64,000 bases of DNA from assembly GCF_046630445.1 (NCBI RefSeq), contig NC_092335.1:315008501-315072500 (forward strand). Direction: 5' to 3'. A model generated the notes under the pieces. It saw only the letters and a program-made list of their open reading frames with translations, had not been told where the DNA came from and ran no database searches. Source of the DNA: Rutidosis leptorrhynchoides (lineage: Eukaryota > Streptophyta > Magnoliopsida > Asterales > Asteraceae). Each line of letters begins with the position of its first letter. Position 1 is the first letter of the stretch. The translations under genes and the position numbers were made by a program. Positions 49,501 to 60,475 of the stretch are shown one piece after another.

Positions 49501-52500
49501 TTGACAGTCAGGAGTTGCTTGATGCAATAGAGCAGGAAAGAAATATTGCAAATAACCCGTCTATAAATACTACTACTATATTTCATCATCCGACCTTTGG
49601 CGATTTCGAGTTACAGCATGTATACATCTATCTCATCTTTTCAAGCTCTTGTCATTATTTTTTCTCTAGAAAACGTAAGAGTAAACTTTAGAGGAGGTGA
49701 TTTCATAAATGAATCGGTTTAGTTGGTTCTTTGAATTTCTAATGGATCTAATGGGTTACGTGAAATAGAGTAGCTAGAAAGAAAATGTTATATCTAAATT
49801 GAATGTTGTAACAACTTTTGATACCGAAATCCAGTGTTGCAGAACTTGGAATTACTCGTTGAGTACTTGGTCAAAACTCTAGATTACTCGGAATATCGGT
49901 CCAAAACTCGGGATTATTCGGAAAATCAGTCAAAATTTGGTCAAAACTGGGTCAAAGTCGGTCAAAGTTGGTCAAAGTCAAACTTGGTCAACATCCGAGT
50001 ACCTCCCGAGTTGGCGAGTACTCTCCGAGTAGCGATTTTTGCAACCTTGCTGAAATCATATTTATACTGCATAAAACCTTTTAAATCGAAATTATAGTTT
50101 TCAGAATTTAATTTTACTTTATTGTAAGAAAAACCAAAAAGTAGAAGAAAAAAAGTGTTTGGTGTCTACCTTACCGAACACAAAAAACTAGTTGTCTTGA
50201 CGTAAACCTATTCTGGATGTAATCTTGTTTGCACGTGCAGCTGCCTGCTAGTGCGACTGCTGCTGAACTTGAGGAGCGGATAATTCAACACTTGGCTGCT
50301 GCTGCAGCCATGGGTAGGGCCCGTCATATTGCTAGAAGGGAAGGTCATAGAAGTCGAACCTCGGCCAATGTTCGGTCCCGTTATATTGGTTTATCTACAA
50401 CACAACCAAGTATACCTTCTCCTACTCGGCCTACTTTAAGTGATGACGTTGAACCTACTACTCCTATCGTGGGCCCCGCATCACCATTGGTCTCCAGCAT
50501 TGTTCCTGCGCGTCCACCTGAAAGTCCCACAACTGACAGGTACCATACGATTCAACTTGTATCACAAATTTAGAGAAGTCATTATAGGTGGCAAATTTGA
50601 CCTTGTGGTGTTAATTATAATTATAATTATAATTATATTATATTATAATTATATTATATTATAATTATATTATATTATATTATATTATATTATATTATAT
50701 TATAACTACATCTAATAGACAAAAGTTATGAATAGTCACTAGGAGTATTTTCGACTTTTCACCTTTTTTTTAAAATTTTAACTAAATTTCATTTCACCAA
50801 CAAAGCCCCCCACACTTTTTCCAAAAATTCAAATCGACCCCCCTATTTGGAGGGTAAAGTGTCAAATAACCATTTTCATAAAAAATCTTAAATAAACTTC
50901 ACCCAAATATTCAACGGGTCATATCTTCTCGCTCGCAACGAGTTAAATTTTTCCGACACCATCGTTAAACTCGAAATAATTTTAGGAACACAATGTCACT
51001 AACTATACGCAAAACGGACGCTTTTTAAAAAAACACTAAATATTTGGGGTACTTTTCATACACGTTGATTTTGCGTTAAAATTTTTAAAAGTCGACAATT
51101 CCATAGCGAAACGCGGAGATGCACATATATTGTTAATTTAAAATAACATTTAAATCTTTCACGGGTTATACCTTTTAGTTTGACTCGAGTTGCGCTTCAA
51201 CGACATCATCGTTAGCCACGAAATAATTTTACAAACTAAACGCAATAAAATACATTGAAAACCGAACCCCCGGCGCGAAGCGAGGGTTCGAAAACTAGTT
51301 TTGTCTAAAGGATCAATTTATTTAATAAAAATATATATAACTGAAACGGGTCAAAGGGTTTGAAATTTGTGAAAGTTGCCCGTCGGGTAGAAATCCTTAC
51401 TACCTCCTAAATTCGTTTATATATGGATATAGATATATGTTATTGTTATTATACGGGTTTGGGCAAACTGCAATAATACTATAAATTATTGAGTGTTTGA
51501 TCCTAAGACGAGTGGTGGACACAGGGTGGGGGCAGTGTAGGCAGCTGCCCCTGCCCCTCAAGAAATTTCATATCTTGTAAAAACTTCCTTTTTAAAGGTA
51601 TTGATGATTAATGATATTCAATAACTTTTGCCCACTCAAAATGAAAAATATAAAATAATATAAATACAAAACAATGATCAATTCGTGTTCGAAATACATA
51701 AAAATTGCTTTAATAACCCAGAAACGAGAACGGGTTTTTTAATAATCTCTAAAACAAAGAAACGGGCGAAAATTTATCCTGCGCCAGTTCTGTTCCTAAG
51801 TTGATCAGGCTTCAGACACTTCTAGTAATGTCGTTTATCTTTATTATTGTGCAACATCTGATATATAATTAATGATTAATGATCACTTTTATTTTACTAG
51901 GTCGGGTATGCAATCATCCCCAAACAACCAAGATAGAGCGGGGCCTTCAGAACCGTTTTCCGATTTCAAAACCCGAGTTAATGCAATATCAATGAGGTAA
52001 TCGATAAAAGAAAATTTTCAACATTGTTCTCGTTCATTGGACATAGCTCATGATGATTTTTGTCAAAATAGATACAAAGAATCGATTACAAAAACCACTA
52101 AAACTTGGAAGGAAAGATTATTCTCCCGCAACAACACTCCAACAGAACATGGTCCTAGAGAGGGCAGTGCAGCAGGCATGGCAACATTATCACGTATGAT
52201 CGACCATCTTCAACAAGACTTGTCACCCGTTTCCAGTAATACAAATAGTTCACCTTTTAATCAAGACCAAAACGACACTGTAGCACCAACTGTGAATAAT
52301 TCTGCGACTCAAAATCAGGTAACAGGTTCACCACCAGCAGATTCTGCTATACAGTGAGTTACCTTTGTTAATAACTTCATGTACACTATAAAACTTGTAT
52401 TTGACTTACAACTTGAGATCTATATAAGAGTGCCGGGGGCTGCGAAATTTATATCCCTTTGCTTGTTTAACACCTTTCCGTATGTTTTCTGCTTTTAAAT

Positions 52501-54015
52501 CATTGTTATTCATTAGGCTCTGCTACTGCCTATTGGTATTACACTAAGGATGTGAGCTTGGACAGTTGAGTGGGTTGATATGTTTCTGTTCACATTTTCG
52601 GGCGTTGCGCCTAGGAATGACAATGGATCGGATATGTATCGGGTGATGCATTATCTATATCTATATTCATTTAGTTTTTGTTCATCTATATCCATTTAAT
52701 TTTAATTCATCCATATCCATATCCAGTGGATTAAGCGGGTTAATGGATATTCAAAAAATGTTATAATATTTTCTAATACGTGATAAAACCAAAAGTGTAA
52801 TATAACAAAAAATATACATAATGTGAATTAAAATCTATCCACAAGAATGAGTTTTTTTGTCGAAGGTATAAAACAGTCTATTAAATTTACTATTAAACGT
52901 GTAACTTGTGTGTTTAATTTAATCAGATATACGTGTTTTATTCTAATATATCATAGTTAATTCATCATATGGTAACAAGCAAAATGTATATGTAATGATA
53001 AATGTATTTTTAATGGTAAATGTGTTTGTATATATCTATATTTATGTATTTATATATGTATTTCATGTCTTCATAGGTACTTCCTACGTCCTAAATTAAT
53101 AGTTATGTTTTGACTTTTCAAAGTTTTTGTTTCTTAACTTTGACTTTTAACAAATTTTTTTTTTGTGTTATATAATATTTTATGAAATTTATATGTATAT
53201 ATTAAGTAAGTTTTATATGTGTTTTTATTTGATATAACTTTAATAAAATATTATATAACAATAAAGAAATTATGTAAAGTTAAAGTTAAGAGATAAAGAC
53301 TTTGAAAAGTCAAAATAAGATTATTAATTTGGGACGTGGATAGTATATTAATGGATGAGATTTTAGTTGATATCTCGATTTCTAGTTTTGAGCCTTTTTC
53401 CTCTCGTTTTGTATCTTTTGTTGAGTTCCTTTTTCTTTGAAAAATGTCTCGTTTATATATGAGTTTGGGTTATTCTTGCCAAAAAAAAAAAAAAAAAATT
53501 ATGGATGAATTTTTTTATCAATATCTATATCCATTTAGGTTCGTCCACTGGACTGGATGCCCATTGCCATCCTTAGTTGCGCCTTGAAGGTGATACCACT
53601 AGGCGAATAAATCTTGAAGTTTACAAGTTCAGTCTACTTAATGTATAAGTTGATAAGTAAAAATATAACTACAACATTACTCAATTATCAAGGAGTAGAC
53701 GGTCATACTCTTACCCAAAGGTGAAGACATTGTTTTCAAAAAAATTATAAACATGATTTGATTTACTTGAACATAAATTCATGTTTACCTATACTGAGCA
53801 ACTTATTAAAGATAAAAGTAAAAAGTTTAAGGGTATGAGGTGTGGTTGCATTTTGAGGCTGGATGAATAGACGATCTTGGCCGTTTATTTACGTGATCAA
53901 CAACAGTTCATATTCTTTGTTTTTCAACAACCTTGCTTTTTACCTAAATTGCAGTGCATCGTACATGGATCATCGTCGTATGTCCCTCTTCGATCTCAGA
54001 ATGCAATTGTTATGA
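46516..54015 (+). CDS. RHF2A: RING-H2 E3 ubiquitin ligase, RHF2A-like, complete (unit A)
   Basis: A host gene. Exons by GT-AG and frame: 46516-46647, 46735-46781, 49183-49245, 49508-49619, 50241-50539, 51901-51996, 52072-52353 and 53955-54015, giving 363 aa. If the last intron is retained, a stop at 52355-52357 gives 344 aa. Arabidopsis RHF2A, as I remember it, has about 375. The N-terminus has SAAAFVEGGVQDACDDACSI. The RING-H2 ligands are C30, C33, C48, H50, H53, C56, C67 and C70. Then follow SQELLDAIEQERN, HHPTFGDFELQHLPA, ERIIQHLAAAAAMGRARH (helical), a Ser/Pro-rich linker, and the family's C-terminal block FKTRVNAISMRYKESI with TWKERLFSRN. Such ligases pass ubiquitin from an E2 to targets. 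In Arabidopsis RHF1a and RHF2a promote removal of the cell-cycle inhibitor ICK4/KRP6 in gametogenesis. The start matches the family and follows a 5' UTR intron. Introns carry several transposons but all borders look intact. Confidence 0.88.
46782..49182 (+). other. Intron 2 of the RHF2A-like gene (2.4 kb)
   Basis: A long intron splitting the RING domain after residue W60 (phase 2). It holds a diverged direct repeat of about 75 bp (about 47187-47261 and 47540-47612, shared ttgttgaagaa and gtaatg words). I see no coding sequence or clear transposon in it. Confidence 0.6.
49838..50052. repeat. GTCAAA-rich repeat in intron 4
   Basis: It has repeated ggtcaaagt words in the middle and cgagtac/ctcgg words on both sides. 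The ends (gttgcagaac and the complement of ttttgcaacc) are loosely inverted. It is like the many short non-autonomous elements of plant introns. No clear target duplication was found, so the class is open. Confidence 0.4.
50711..51298 (+). mobile_element. Non-autonomous Helitron in intron 5
   Basis: It starts TC after an A (aca|TCTAATAG) and ends CTAG before a T. A hairpin of CGAACCC (51263-51269) and GGGTTCG (51284-51290) sits four bases before the terminal CTAG. These are the Helitron end rules. The inner text (cgggtcatatcttctcgctc, cgacaccatcgttaaactcg) looks like a multicopy family. No helicase is present at 588 bp. Confidence 0.65.
52612..53575. mobile_element. hAT-type non-autonomous element (MITE-like)
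   Basis: It is flanked by the 8-bp duplication gttgcgcc (52604-52611 and 53576-53583). The ends are inverted: TAGGAATGACAATGG against TAAGGATGGCAATGG, 12 of 15 matching. An 8-bp duplication and such ends fit hAT. Subterminal stretches are rich in atatccat/atggatat words. A Stowaway element is nested inside. It lies in the last intron, or in the 3' UTR/flank if the shorter protein form is used. Confidence 0.75.
53080..53343. mobile_element. Stowaway (Tc1/mariner-type) MITE nested in the hAT element
   Basis: 264 bp with TA on both sides (53078-53079 and 53344-53345). Long terminal inverted repeats of about 45 bp start CTTCCTACGTCC and CTATCCACGTCC and share the ttttgacttttcaaagt word. These are Stowaway features. 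No transposase is encoded. Confidence 0.85.
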
Positions 54016-54397
54016 TCCAACCTCGAATTTAATTAATTAATATCTTATACTCGACGAAGCCAACATAAATCTGATCCGAATAATAATAAATTAATATTAA
54101 TAATAATAATAATTAATAATACTCCGCAAGAAATAAAAGGTAGTTTCAATGCAATAATTCTTTTAGGGTGACTTGGGTGACTTCACTACTACCTAATTTT
54201 CATCTCTTGAACTTGTTCTACTACCTAATTTTCATCTCTTGAACTTGTTCTGACTTCTGAAGGTGAATCCACTACCCCTTGAACTTGTTTCACTACCCAA
54301 ATTCTCATTTTTTAAACAGAGATAATTACTAACCTATTAATTAATTACAACAACAACAAAATATATAATTTTTTTTTTTTTTTGGTAAAAATAGTAG

Positions 54398-54489
<92 letters not shown>

Positions 54490-54588
54490 ATCAAATGATC
54501 CGGAATTACAACATTATATCAGTTCTAATGAACTGCGACATACACGTACAATAGCCTTGAAATCAACCACTAGAGAGCTAAACAAACA
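54016..54588. other. 3' flank of the RHF2A-like gene, end of unit A
   Basis: AT-rich. It has a 34-bp tandem duplication (actacctaattttcatctc, at about 54190 and 54221), a T run and a TA microsatellite (54397-54486). No gene is seen. The stretch taacaaacatg up to 54590 is the last unique sequence before unit B. Confidence 0.6.

Positions 54589-54655
<67 letters not shown>
54589..54655. repeat. TG/TA microsatellite at the duplication junction
   Basis: TG run 54589-54600 followed by TA to about 54655. Left of it is RHF2A 3' flank. Right of it is G4 LTR sequence, identical to what follows the array at 39976-40067. Confidence 0.9.
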
Positions 54656-54658
<3 letters not shown>

Positions 54659-54841
54659 TGCATATCTATTTACACATAATCGTTCGTGAATTGTTGGGAA
54701 CAGTTGAAGGGTAAATGAATACATGAACACAGTTCAAAGTTTTTGAGATTTCAACATTACAGACTTTGCTTATCTTGTCGGAAACATTAAATCATTTAAA
54801 GATAAAGTTTAAATTTGGTCGGAAATTTCTGGGTCGTCACA
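54589..54841 (-). mobile_element. G4 LTR end fragment (unit B)
   Basis: Copy of 39976-40253 apart from TA length. It ends GGGTCGTCACA and is followed by the gatac duplication, so the segmental duplication happened after G4 inserted. Confidence 0.88.
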
Positions 54842-55012
54842 GATACTGAACAATGCAGGGTTGGCCTTGGATTCACGAACCTTTATCAAGTATTATATAT
54901 TAACACATATCATATTTAATCAACTAAATTTATTTATAATTTATAATGTATTAGATTAATATCATTATATATAATCATACTAATATTTATAATAGGTTAT
55001 ATAATACTTATA

Positions 55013-55089
<77 letters not shown>

Positions 55090-55283
55090 TAAATGCTATA
55101 TTAATATAAGTAATATTATATTATATTAGTTAATATATTAAAATCTAATATTAGTATACTTGTGATATATGTAATACATATATATTTTTATATAAATATC
55201 TTTTGTTTGTAAAAATAATAATTACAATACTAATAAAATAATGATAATAATAATAATAATACTTATATTTGAAAATGATAATG

Positions 55284-55374
<91 letters not shown>

Positions 55375-57329
55375 AAATACTACCTCAATAGAATATGCTT
55401 TCAAAAAAAATAATGCTCCTGCCCCGGGCTCTAACTCGTGACCTCTCGCTTCACAAGCAACCTTCTAAACCAATGAACCATTATTGTTTTCTTGTAATAA
55501 CTCGCCTATTTAATTATTTATCATGTACCAAACTGCTTTATCATCTTCATCATTACATCCTAACATCATCATCATAAACATCTTATTCATAGTCATCGAT
55601 CTTAATCTAATCATCATCATAACTATATCATCATTTTAATCTAATCCAAACATCATCAACTAATTGTTATTACGTAAATACTATCATCATTATCGAATTG
55701 TTTTTCACCCTTGATGATCACCATACATCGATCATCATTTTTTCCATTAACAAGACATCCTTGTCATCAATCATTATACGTATCAAATGATCCCATCGTT
55801 TATTAACAATTATATCCTAACATAAAATCATAATCTTAAAATCATAATCTTAAAATCATAAGCATCATCGTTATTCCCATTATTCCCATAACATTTGGCC
55901 CAACAACACCATAGATTAGTCGGCCCAACTAGATAACTAAATCTCAGCCCAATCAGAGAACTAAAGTTCGACCCAAAATAGAAAACATAAAACGGGCAGC
56001 CCTAATCTATTGTCTGCTCATTTTCTTTTTTTCTTTTATAAAAAAAAATGCTAGTTTAAAGGTATTAACATAAAGGTGGACATCGACCACCACTAACACT
56101 TTCGATTCATCATTATTATTTCATCCAACGTTTCTTTAATCATCAACATTCATGAGGTAATGTTTCTGTTTGCAAAAGAACAAAAAAAAACAGAAGAGGA
56201 AAAAAGAATAGGGAAGGTGGTGTTGTGATGGTGATTTCATTTGGTTCCAGCTGATCAAAACAGGAAGGAAGAACGCAACAGCAGGTTTATATTGGAGGAA
56301 GCTGTTGGTGTTGGTGGATTTCACATCGAACAGAAATATATATGATGCATCAGTTATGGCTCAAGAGAAAAGAAGAAAGAGTGAAAAAGGAAATTGTTGC
56401 AGGTAACTGTATCATCCCTTTATCCATTTACAGTTTCATCGTTGTCATGGCTTAGATGGTGGGTGTGATTCTTTGGATTGTATAGTCATCTAGGTTAAAG
56501 GTTATGGTGGTTGCGTGAGTGAGTTCACGAGTAGAAACAAAGTTGTAGTAGCAATCTAATGATGTTGATCGATGGTATGATGGTAGCATTGGTGACGGTT
56601 TGATTCATTGGTGAGGGTGGTGTGTGTGGTGAATGGTGGTGATTGTGAAGAAAAGTAGTGAAAGGTGGTTGTATTGTTGATTGAAATAGAAGAACAGAAT
56701 AGAAATGGGTTTGTGATTTAAGATGATCAAGGGGTAGTGGTGATTTGAAGATTAGAGAGAGATAGGATTGAAGGTGTTACGGTGGATCATGTAGATGGTG
56801 ATCGTTGGTGGGGATTGGTGGTGTTTTGAGGTGAGCCGAAAGCGTAATCATAAACAATAACGGATTCGATGGTGAAAGTCATGTGGTGTTCGATAGAAAG
56901 AAAGAAATAGGAATACGATGGTGATGAGTTTTTGAATGGTTCTTGAATTCGAATAACAAGTCACAATGAATGGTTAATCGAACAAGATGATGATTGTGAT
57001 TGATGTTCTTGACGTTTGTTGTTGTTGATATATGAAAATATAATCAAAGGTGGTGGTTTAAGAGGGATTCACGGTATTGAGTAAAACATGGCTGAACATT
57101 AAAGAAGAGAAAAATGTAAGATGAAAAATCATAAAATGGGCCATGAATGCTTAAATAATTAAGAGTTGGTTTGGTGTGCTGGCTGAGTTATCATATAAAC
57201 AAGTGGTAGACTTTTAAGACATAAGGTAAAGGTGGTATTCAAAAGTGCTAGATGTTATTGTGATCGAGATACAGAAAGCAAAACAAGTGGGTTTGATATT
57301 TGTGTGGTGTTAGTATCATGTATCACATA

Positions 57330-57447
<118 letters not shown>

Positions 57448-57883
57448 CTAAACCTAATCTAAATAATATTAATATTAATATAATAATAATTATAATATAA
57501 TTTAATAACAACACGTTGGATGAATATGAGATGAAAAACAGTTCAGCAGCCTATGATTTTAAATTTATCTGCCGATAGTTTTCACGAACTGTGTATCATC
57601 TACTATTTGAAATCAGTGGCGGATAAAAGTCTTCAGAAAAATCCTAAATTTTTACAGTAATTATCTTTATTTATTTGAGTCATTATGGTATAAAATTTTA
57701 TCATTAATTATTAAATAAAAAATTACATCAACTGTCCTGCTCGATTCTGAGTAAAATATAAAAAGTGCTAAAATTTAATAACTAGATCCTAAATACATTT
57801 TTAGTAAGCCTAAAATTTATAAAACTTATTTTCGGATCACCATTTATTTTAAAATCATATAAGTTCGAATTTAACTTGCTTAC

Positions 57884-58315
57884 TGATGTGGTACTAAAAT
57901 AATGACGTGGACCCAGGTTGACGATTGACGAAGTCAACGTCGGTTTGGCGTTGGAACAATAAGAAGATCCGTTTATAACTCTATCTTATTTAGTTTAGTT
58001 TCTATTAAGATTATCTAATTATCTATTAATTTAAATTATTTATTTACTTAAATTAGAGTTGGTGTAGGAGGTTAATTAGAGTCCTTGTCAAATACGTTTC
58101 CTAGCCATCCGATATTTCTTTTTATTATATATATCGTCCGTATGTATATATTGGGGGATGATCTATCTTTTAATCAATAAACTATATTGAGTTTGATACT
58201 CCTTGTTTACGTATGGTTCTGTACGTGAGTAATTTTACCGATTAATTCATTTTTGTGTTTTAATCGTTTGTTGCGAAGAGCGTTTGTCTTCCAACGGATC
58301 CTTTGATCCTCATCA
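57884..58315 (+). repeat. 5' LTR of N1
   Basis: 432 bp, identical in length and, by eye, in sequence to 59707-60138. Confidence 0.9.
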
Positions 58316-58457
58316 ATTGGTATCAGAGCAATCGATCCACCCTATCATCATTCCAATTAGTTGGGTCTCTCCCACGTTTGGATTTTGATAGTTTATCCCA
58401 CATATCTTAATTCGATTACTTGGGTCTCTCCCACGTTTGGGTTTTGATATCCTATCT

Positions 58458-58493
<36 letters not shown>

Positions 58494-58614
58494 ACTGTTC
58501 ATCGCAGCTGTTCATCCGTCAGATTACTGTTCATCCGTCAGAAATCACTGTTCATCCGCGGGGTTACTGTTCATCCGGAAAAAAAACACGATTTTTTTTT
58601 CTTTTCTTGTTTTA
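58316..58614 (+). other. N1 leader: primer site, duplicated segment, A run and short repeats
   Basis: After the primer site (58318-58329) a word tgggtctctcccacgtttgg occurs twice (58361 and 58421). A run of about 34 A follows (58458-58491). Then the word tactgttcatccg, with close variants, is repeated four to five times (58493-58578). Confidence 0.7.
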
Positions 58615-59484
58615 ATGGCCGACGATAATGGTAATCAAAGTCGCGATCTCGCTATCGCCCTCAAAAGACTCAAGAACACGTTGGATATAGTTAATAAATC
58701 CAACGAGCGTGCAAAACAACGATGGCTTGAAGAAGAAACCCGAAGAGCTACTTATGATGCTTCAGTCGAATCACAACAATACTATCAATATGAACTCCCA
58801 CAATACCACCGATGCCCCATTTACTATGAACCACAATCCTACCATCAACCCTACTATCCACCACTGCCCTACTATGATCCATACTATCAGCCACAACTCT
58901 ACCAGAAGAGTCAACCTGTTAAGGAGAATCTCGATACAGATGAATTTTTTGATTCGATGAAAAGTTTAATAGCAAAGTTGAAAAAATCAGAATCAGATCA
59001 TATAGAGAAGCGTGATAAAATAGCTGAGGAGAGTCAGGTTGAAGAAGAAAATGTGTCCTTGAATCCTGAAAAAGAAATTGTTTTAGAAGGGATGCAGAAT
59101 GATATAGCTGTTGTTAGTGTTGAAGAAAGTAAAGAATCCGCAACACAAGATTCTGACTTGTTAGGTTCTGGTTTAAAAGAGGAGAATTTACCACTATCTA
59201 AAGTAGTCGCGGCTTCTGAAGGTATTCTTGATAAAGGTGAGGTTGTAGCAGTTTCAAAAGATGATGGAGACAAGAAAATATCATATTTTTATATGAATAA
59301 CTCCATGGATGCAAGCAAGAGGATTAATAAAGGCGATTTGTTCGTGTTTAAACCGGGCATTGAGAACTCGAGGTCGAGTTCTTTTCAAGAAGGGGAGAAG
59401 GGTCAAAGGGTTTTAGAGGATAAAATTGGGATATCGTCTTGTTTGAGTTGGAACTCGAGGTCGAGTTCTTTTCGAGAAGGGTAA
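58615..59484 (+). CDS. N1 ORF, 289 aa, unknown protein
   Basis: Start at MADDNGNQSRDLAIALKRL, chosen because upstream in-frame text is the poly-A lysine run. Residues 10-45 form a likely charged helix (LKRLKNTLDIVNKSNERAKQ). About 48-105 is Tyr/Gln/Pro-rich with repeated PYY/QPYY words (YHQPYYPPLPYYDPYYQP). About 115-140 is an acidic/basic helix (FFDSMKSLIAKLKKSESD). About 140-230 is Glu/Val/Ser-rich and likely disordered. The end holds two copies of NSRSSSF. It has no zinc knuckle, no DTG and no DD motif. The Tyr/Pro/Gln-rich part resembles low-complexity RNA-binding tails. A gag replacement or a captured host fragment are both possible. The frame is open throughout. Confidence 0.55.
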   Translation: MADDNGNQSRDLAIALKRLKNTLDIVNKSNERAKQRWLEEETRRATYDASVESQQYYQYELPQYHRCPIYYEPQSYHQPYYPPLPYYDPYYQPQLYQKSQPVKENLDTDEFFDSMKSLIAKLKKSESDHIEKRDKIAEESQVEEENVSLNPEKEIVLEGMQNDIAVVSVEESKESATQDSDLLGSGLKEENLPLSKVVAASEGILDKGEVVAVSKDDGDKKISYFYMNNSMDASKRINKGDLFVFKPGIENSRSSSFQEGEKGQRVLEDKIGISSCLSWNSRSSSFREG

Positions 59485-59688
59485 AAGGGTTTTAGAGCAT
59501 AATAATTTTGAAAGAGATCGTCGCAAACTTATTTGGAATGACAATGATGAATTTATCATTGGTGCGTTTGCATTTGACCCGGGCATATCATTTTATTTGA
59601 GTTGCACTTTTCACCAAATTGTCAATGATTGGTTTATCTTTGATCTGGGTATATTGTCTTATTCGAGTTGGAACTCGAGGGCGAGTTC
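59364..59688. repeat. Three copies of an 18-bp near-palindrome in N1
   Basis: GAACTCGAGGTCGAGTTC at 59364-59381 and 59451-59468, and a one-base variant at 59671-59688. The 8-base arms are exact inverted repeats around GG. Each is followed by ttttc and a purine stretch, and the last leads into the purine tract. The first two code for NSRSSSF in the ORF. Confidence 0.85.
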
Positions 59689-59706
59689 TTTTCAGGTGGG
59701 GAGGAC

Positions 59707-60138
59707 TGATGTGGTACTAAAATAATGACGTGGACCCAGGTTGACGATTGACGAAGTCAACGTCGGTTTGGCGTTGGAACAATAAGAAGATCCGTTTATA
59801 ACTCTATCTTATTTAGTTTAGTTTCTATTAAGATTATCTAATTATCTATTAATTTAAATTATTTATTTACTTAAATTAGAGTTGGTGTAGGAGGTTAATT
59901 AGAGTCCTTGTCAAATACGTTTCCTAGCCATCCGATATTTCTTTTTATTATATATATCGTCCGTATGTATATATTGGGGGATGATCTATCTTTTAATCAA
60001 TAAACTATATTGAGTTTGATACTCCTTGTTTACGTATGGTTCTGTACGTGAGTAATTTTACCGATTAATTCATTTTTGTGTTTTAATCGTTTGTTGCGAA
60101 GAGCGTTTGTCTTCCAACGGATCCTTTGATCCTCATCA
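59707..60138 (+). repeat. 3' LTR of N1
   Basis: 432 bp. It is followed by cttaatatc, which resumes the G1 LTR text of unit A at about 43251. Confidence 0.9.
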
Positions 60139-60475
60139 CTTAATATCAATATAATAATCAACGAGTATTACAATTATTTAATATTTATTTTTAATATACT
60201 TTATTTGTATATAAATATGTTTTAAATAATAATTATTTTTTTTACATAATTAATTTCTAATATTTACATCATAAATTATATTTCAAATTATATATATTTA
60301 TTTTAATATATACATATGTATTTTACAAATAGTTGTTCGTGAATCGTCGAGAACGGTCGATGGTCAATTGAACAGTTCAAAATTTTTGAGACTCAACCTA
60401 ACAGATTTTGCTTATCGTGTCGAAATCATATAAAGATCAAGATTATATTTGGTCAGAAATTTCCGGGTCGTCACA

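Larger units (their letters stand above)
57884..60138 (+). mobile_element. N1: short non-autonomous LTR retrotransposon, looks whole, very young
   Basis: Two 432-bp LTRs (57884-58315 and 59707-60138), identical as far as I can read, start TGATGTGG and end CCTCATCA. A Met-tRNA primer site TGGTATCAGAGC lies at 58318-58329 and a purine tract GGTGGGGAGGAC at 59695-59706. The target duplication is ctta plus one differing base (cttac left, cttaa right; unit A has the empty site ttgcttaatatc). The 1391-bp interior holds one ORF (58615-59484) but no recognisable gag, protease or pol. The 3' end text (NSRSSSF followed by a short acidic/basic tail) recalls the C-terminal tails of plant gypsy polyproteins. 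The superfamily is not certain. Confidence 0.88.

Noticed and set aside
51510-51650. gtggtggacacagggtggggg stretch and the cagtggcgga word at about 42986 as hAT element ends
   Set aside because: Only one end-like word is seen in each case, with no partner end or target duplication.
58420-58614. Upstream extension of the N1 ORF beginning MGLSHVWVLISYL
   Set aside because: It runs through the A run as poly-lysine and the repeated leader word; the ATG at 58615 is the more natural start.
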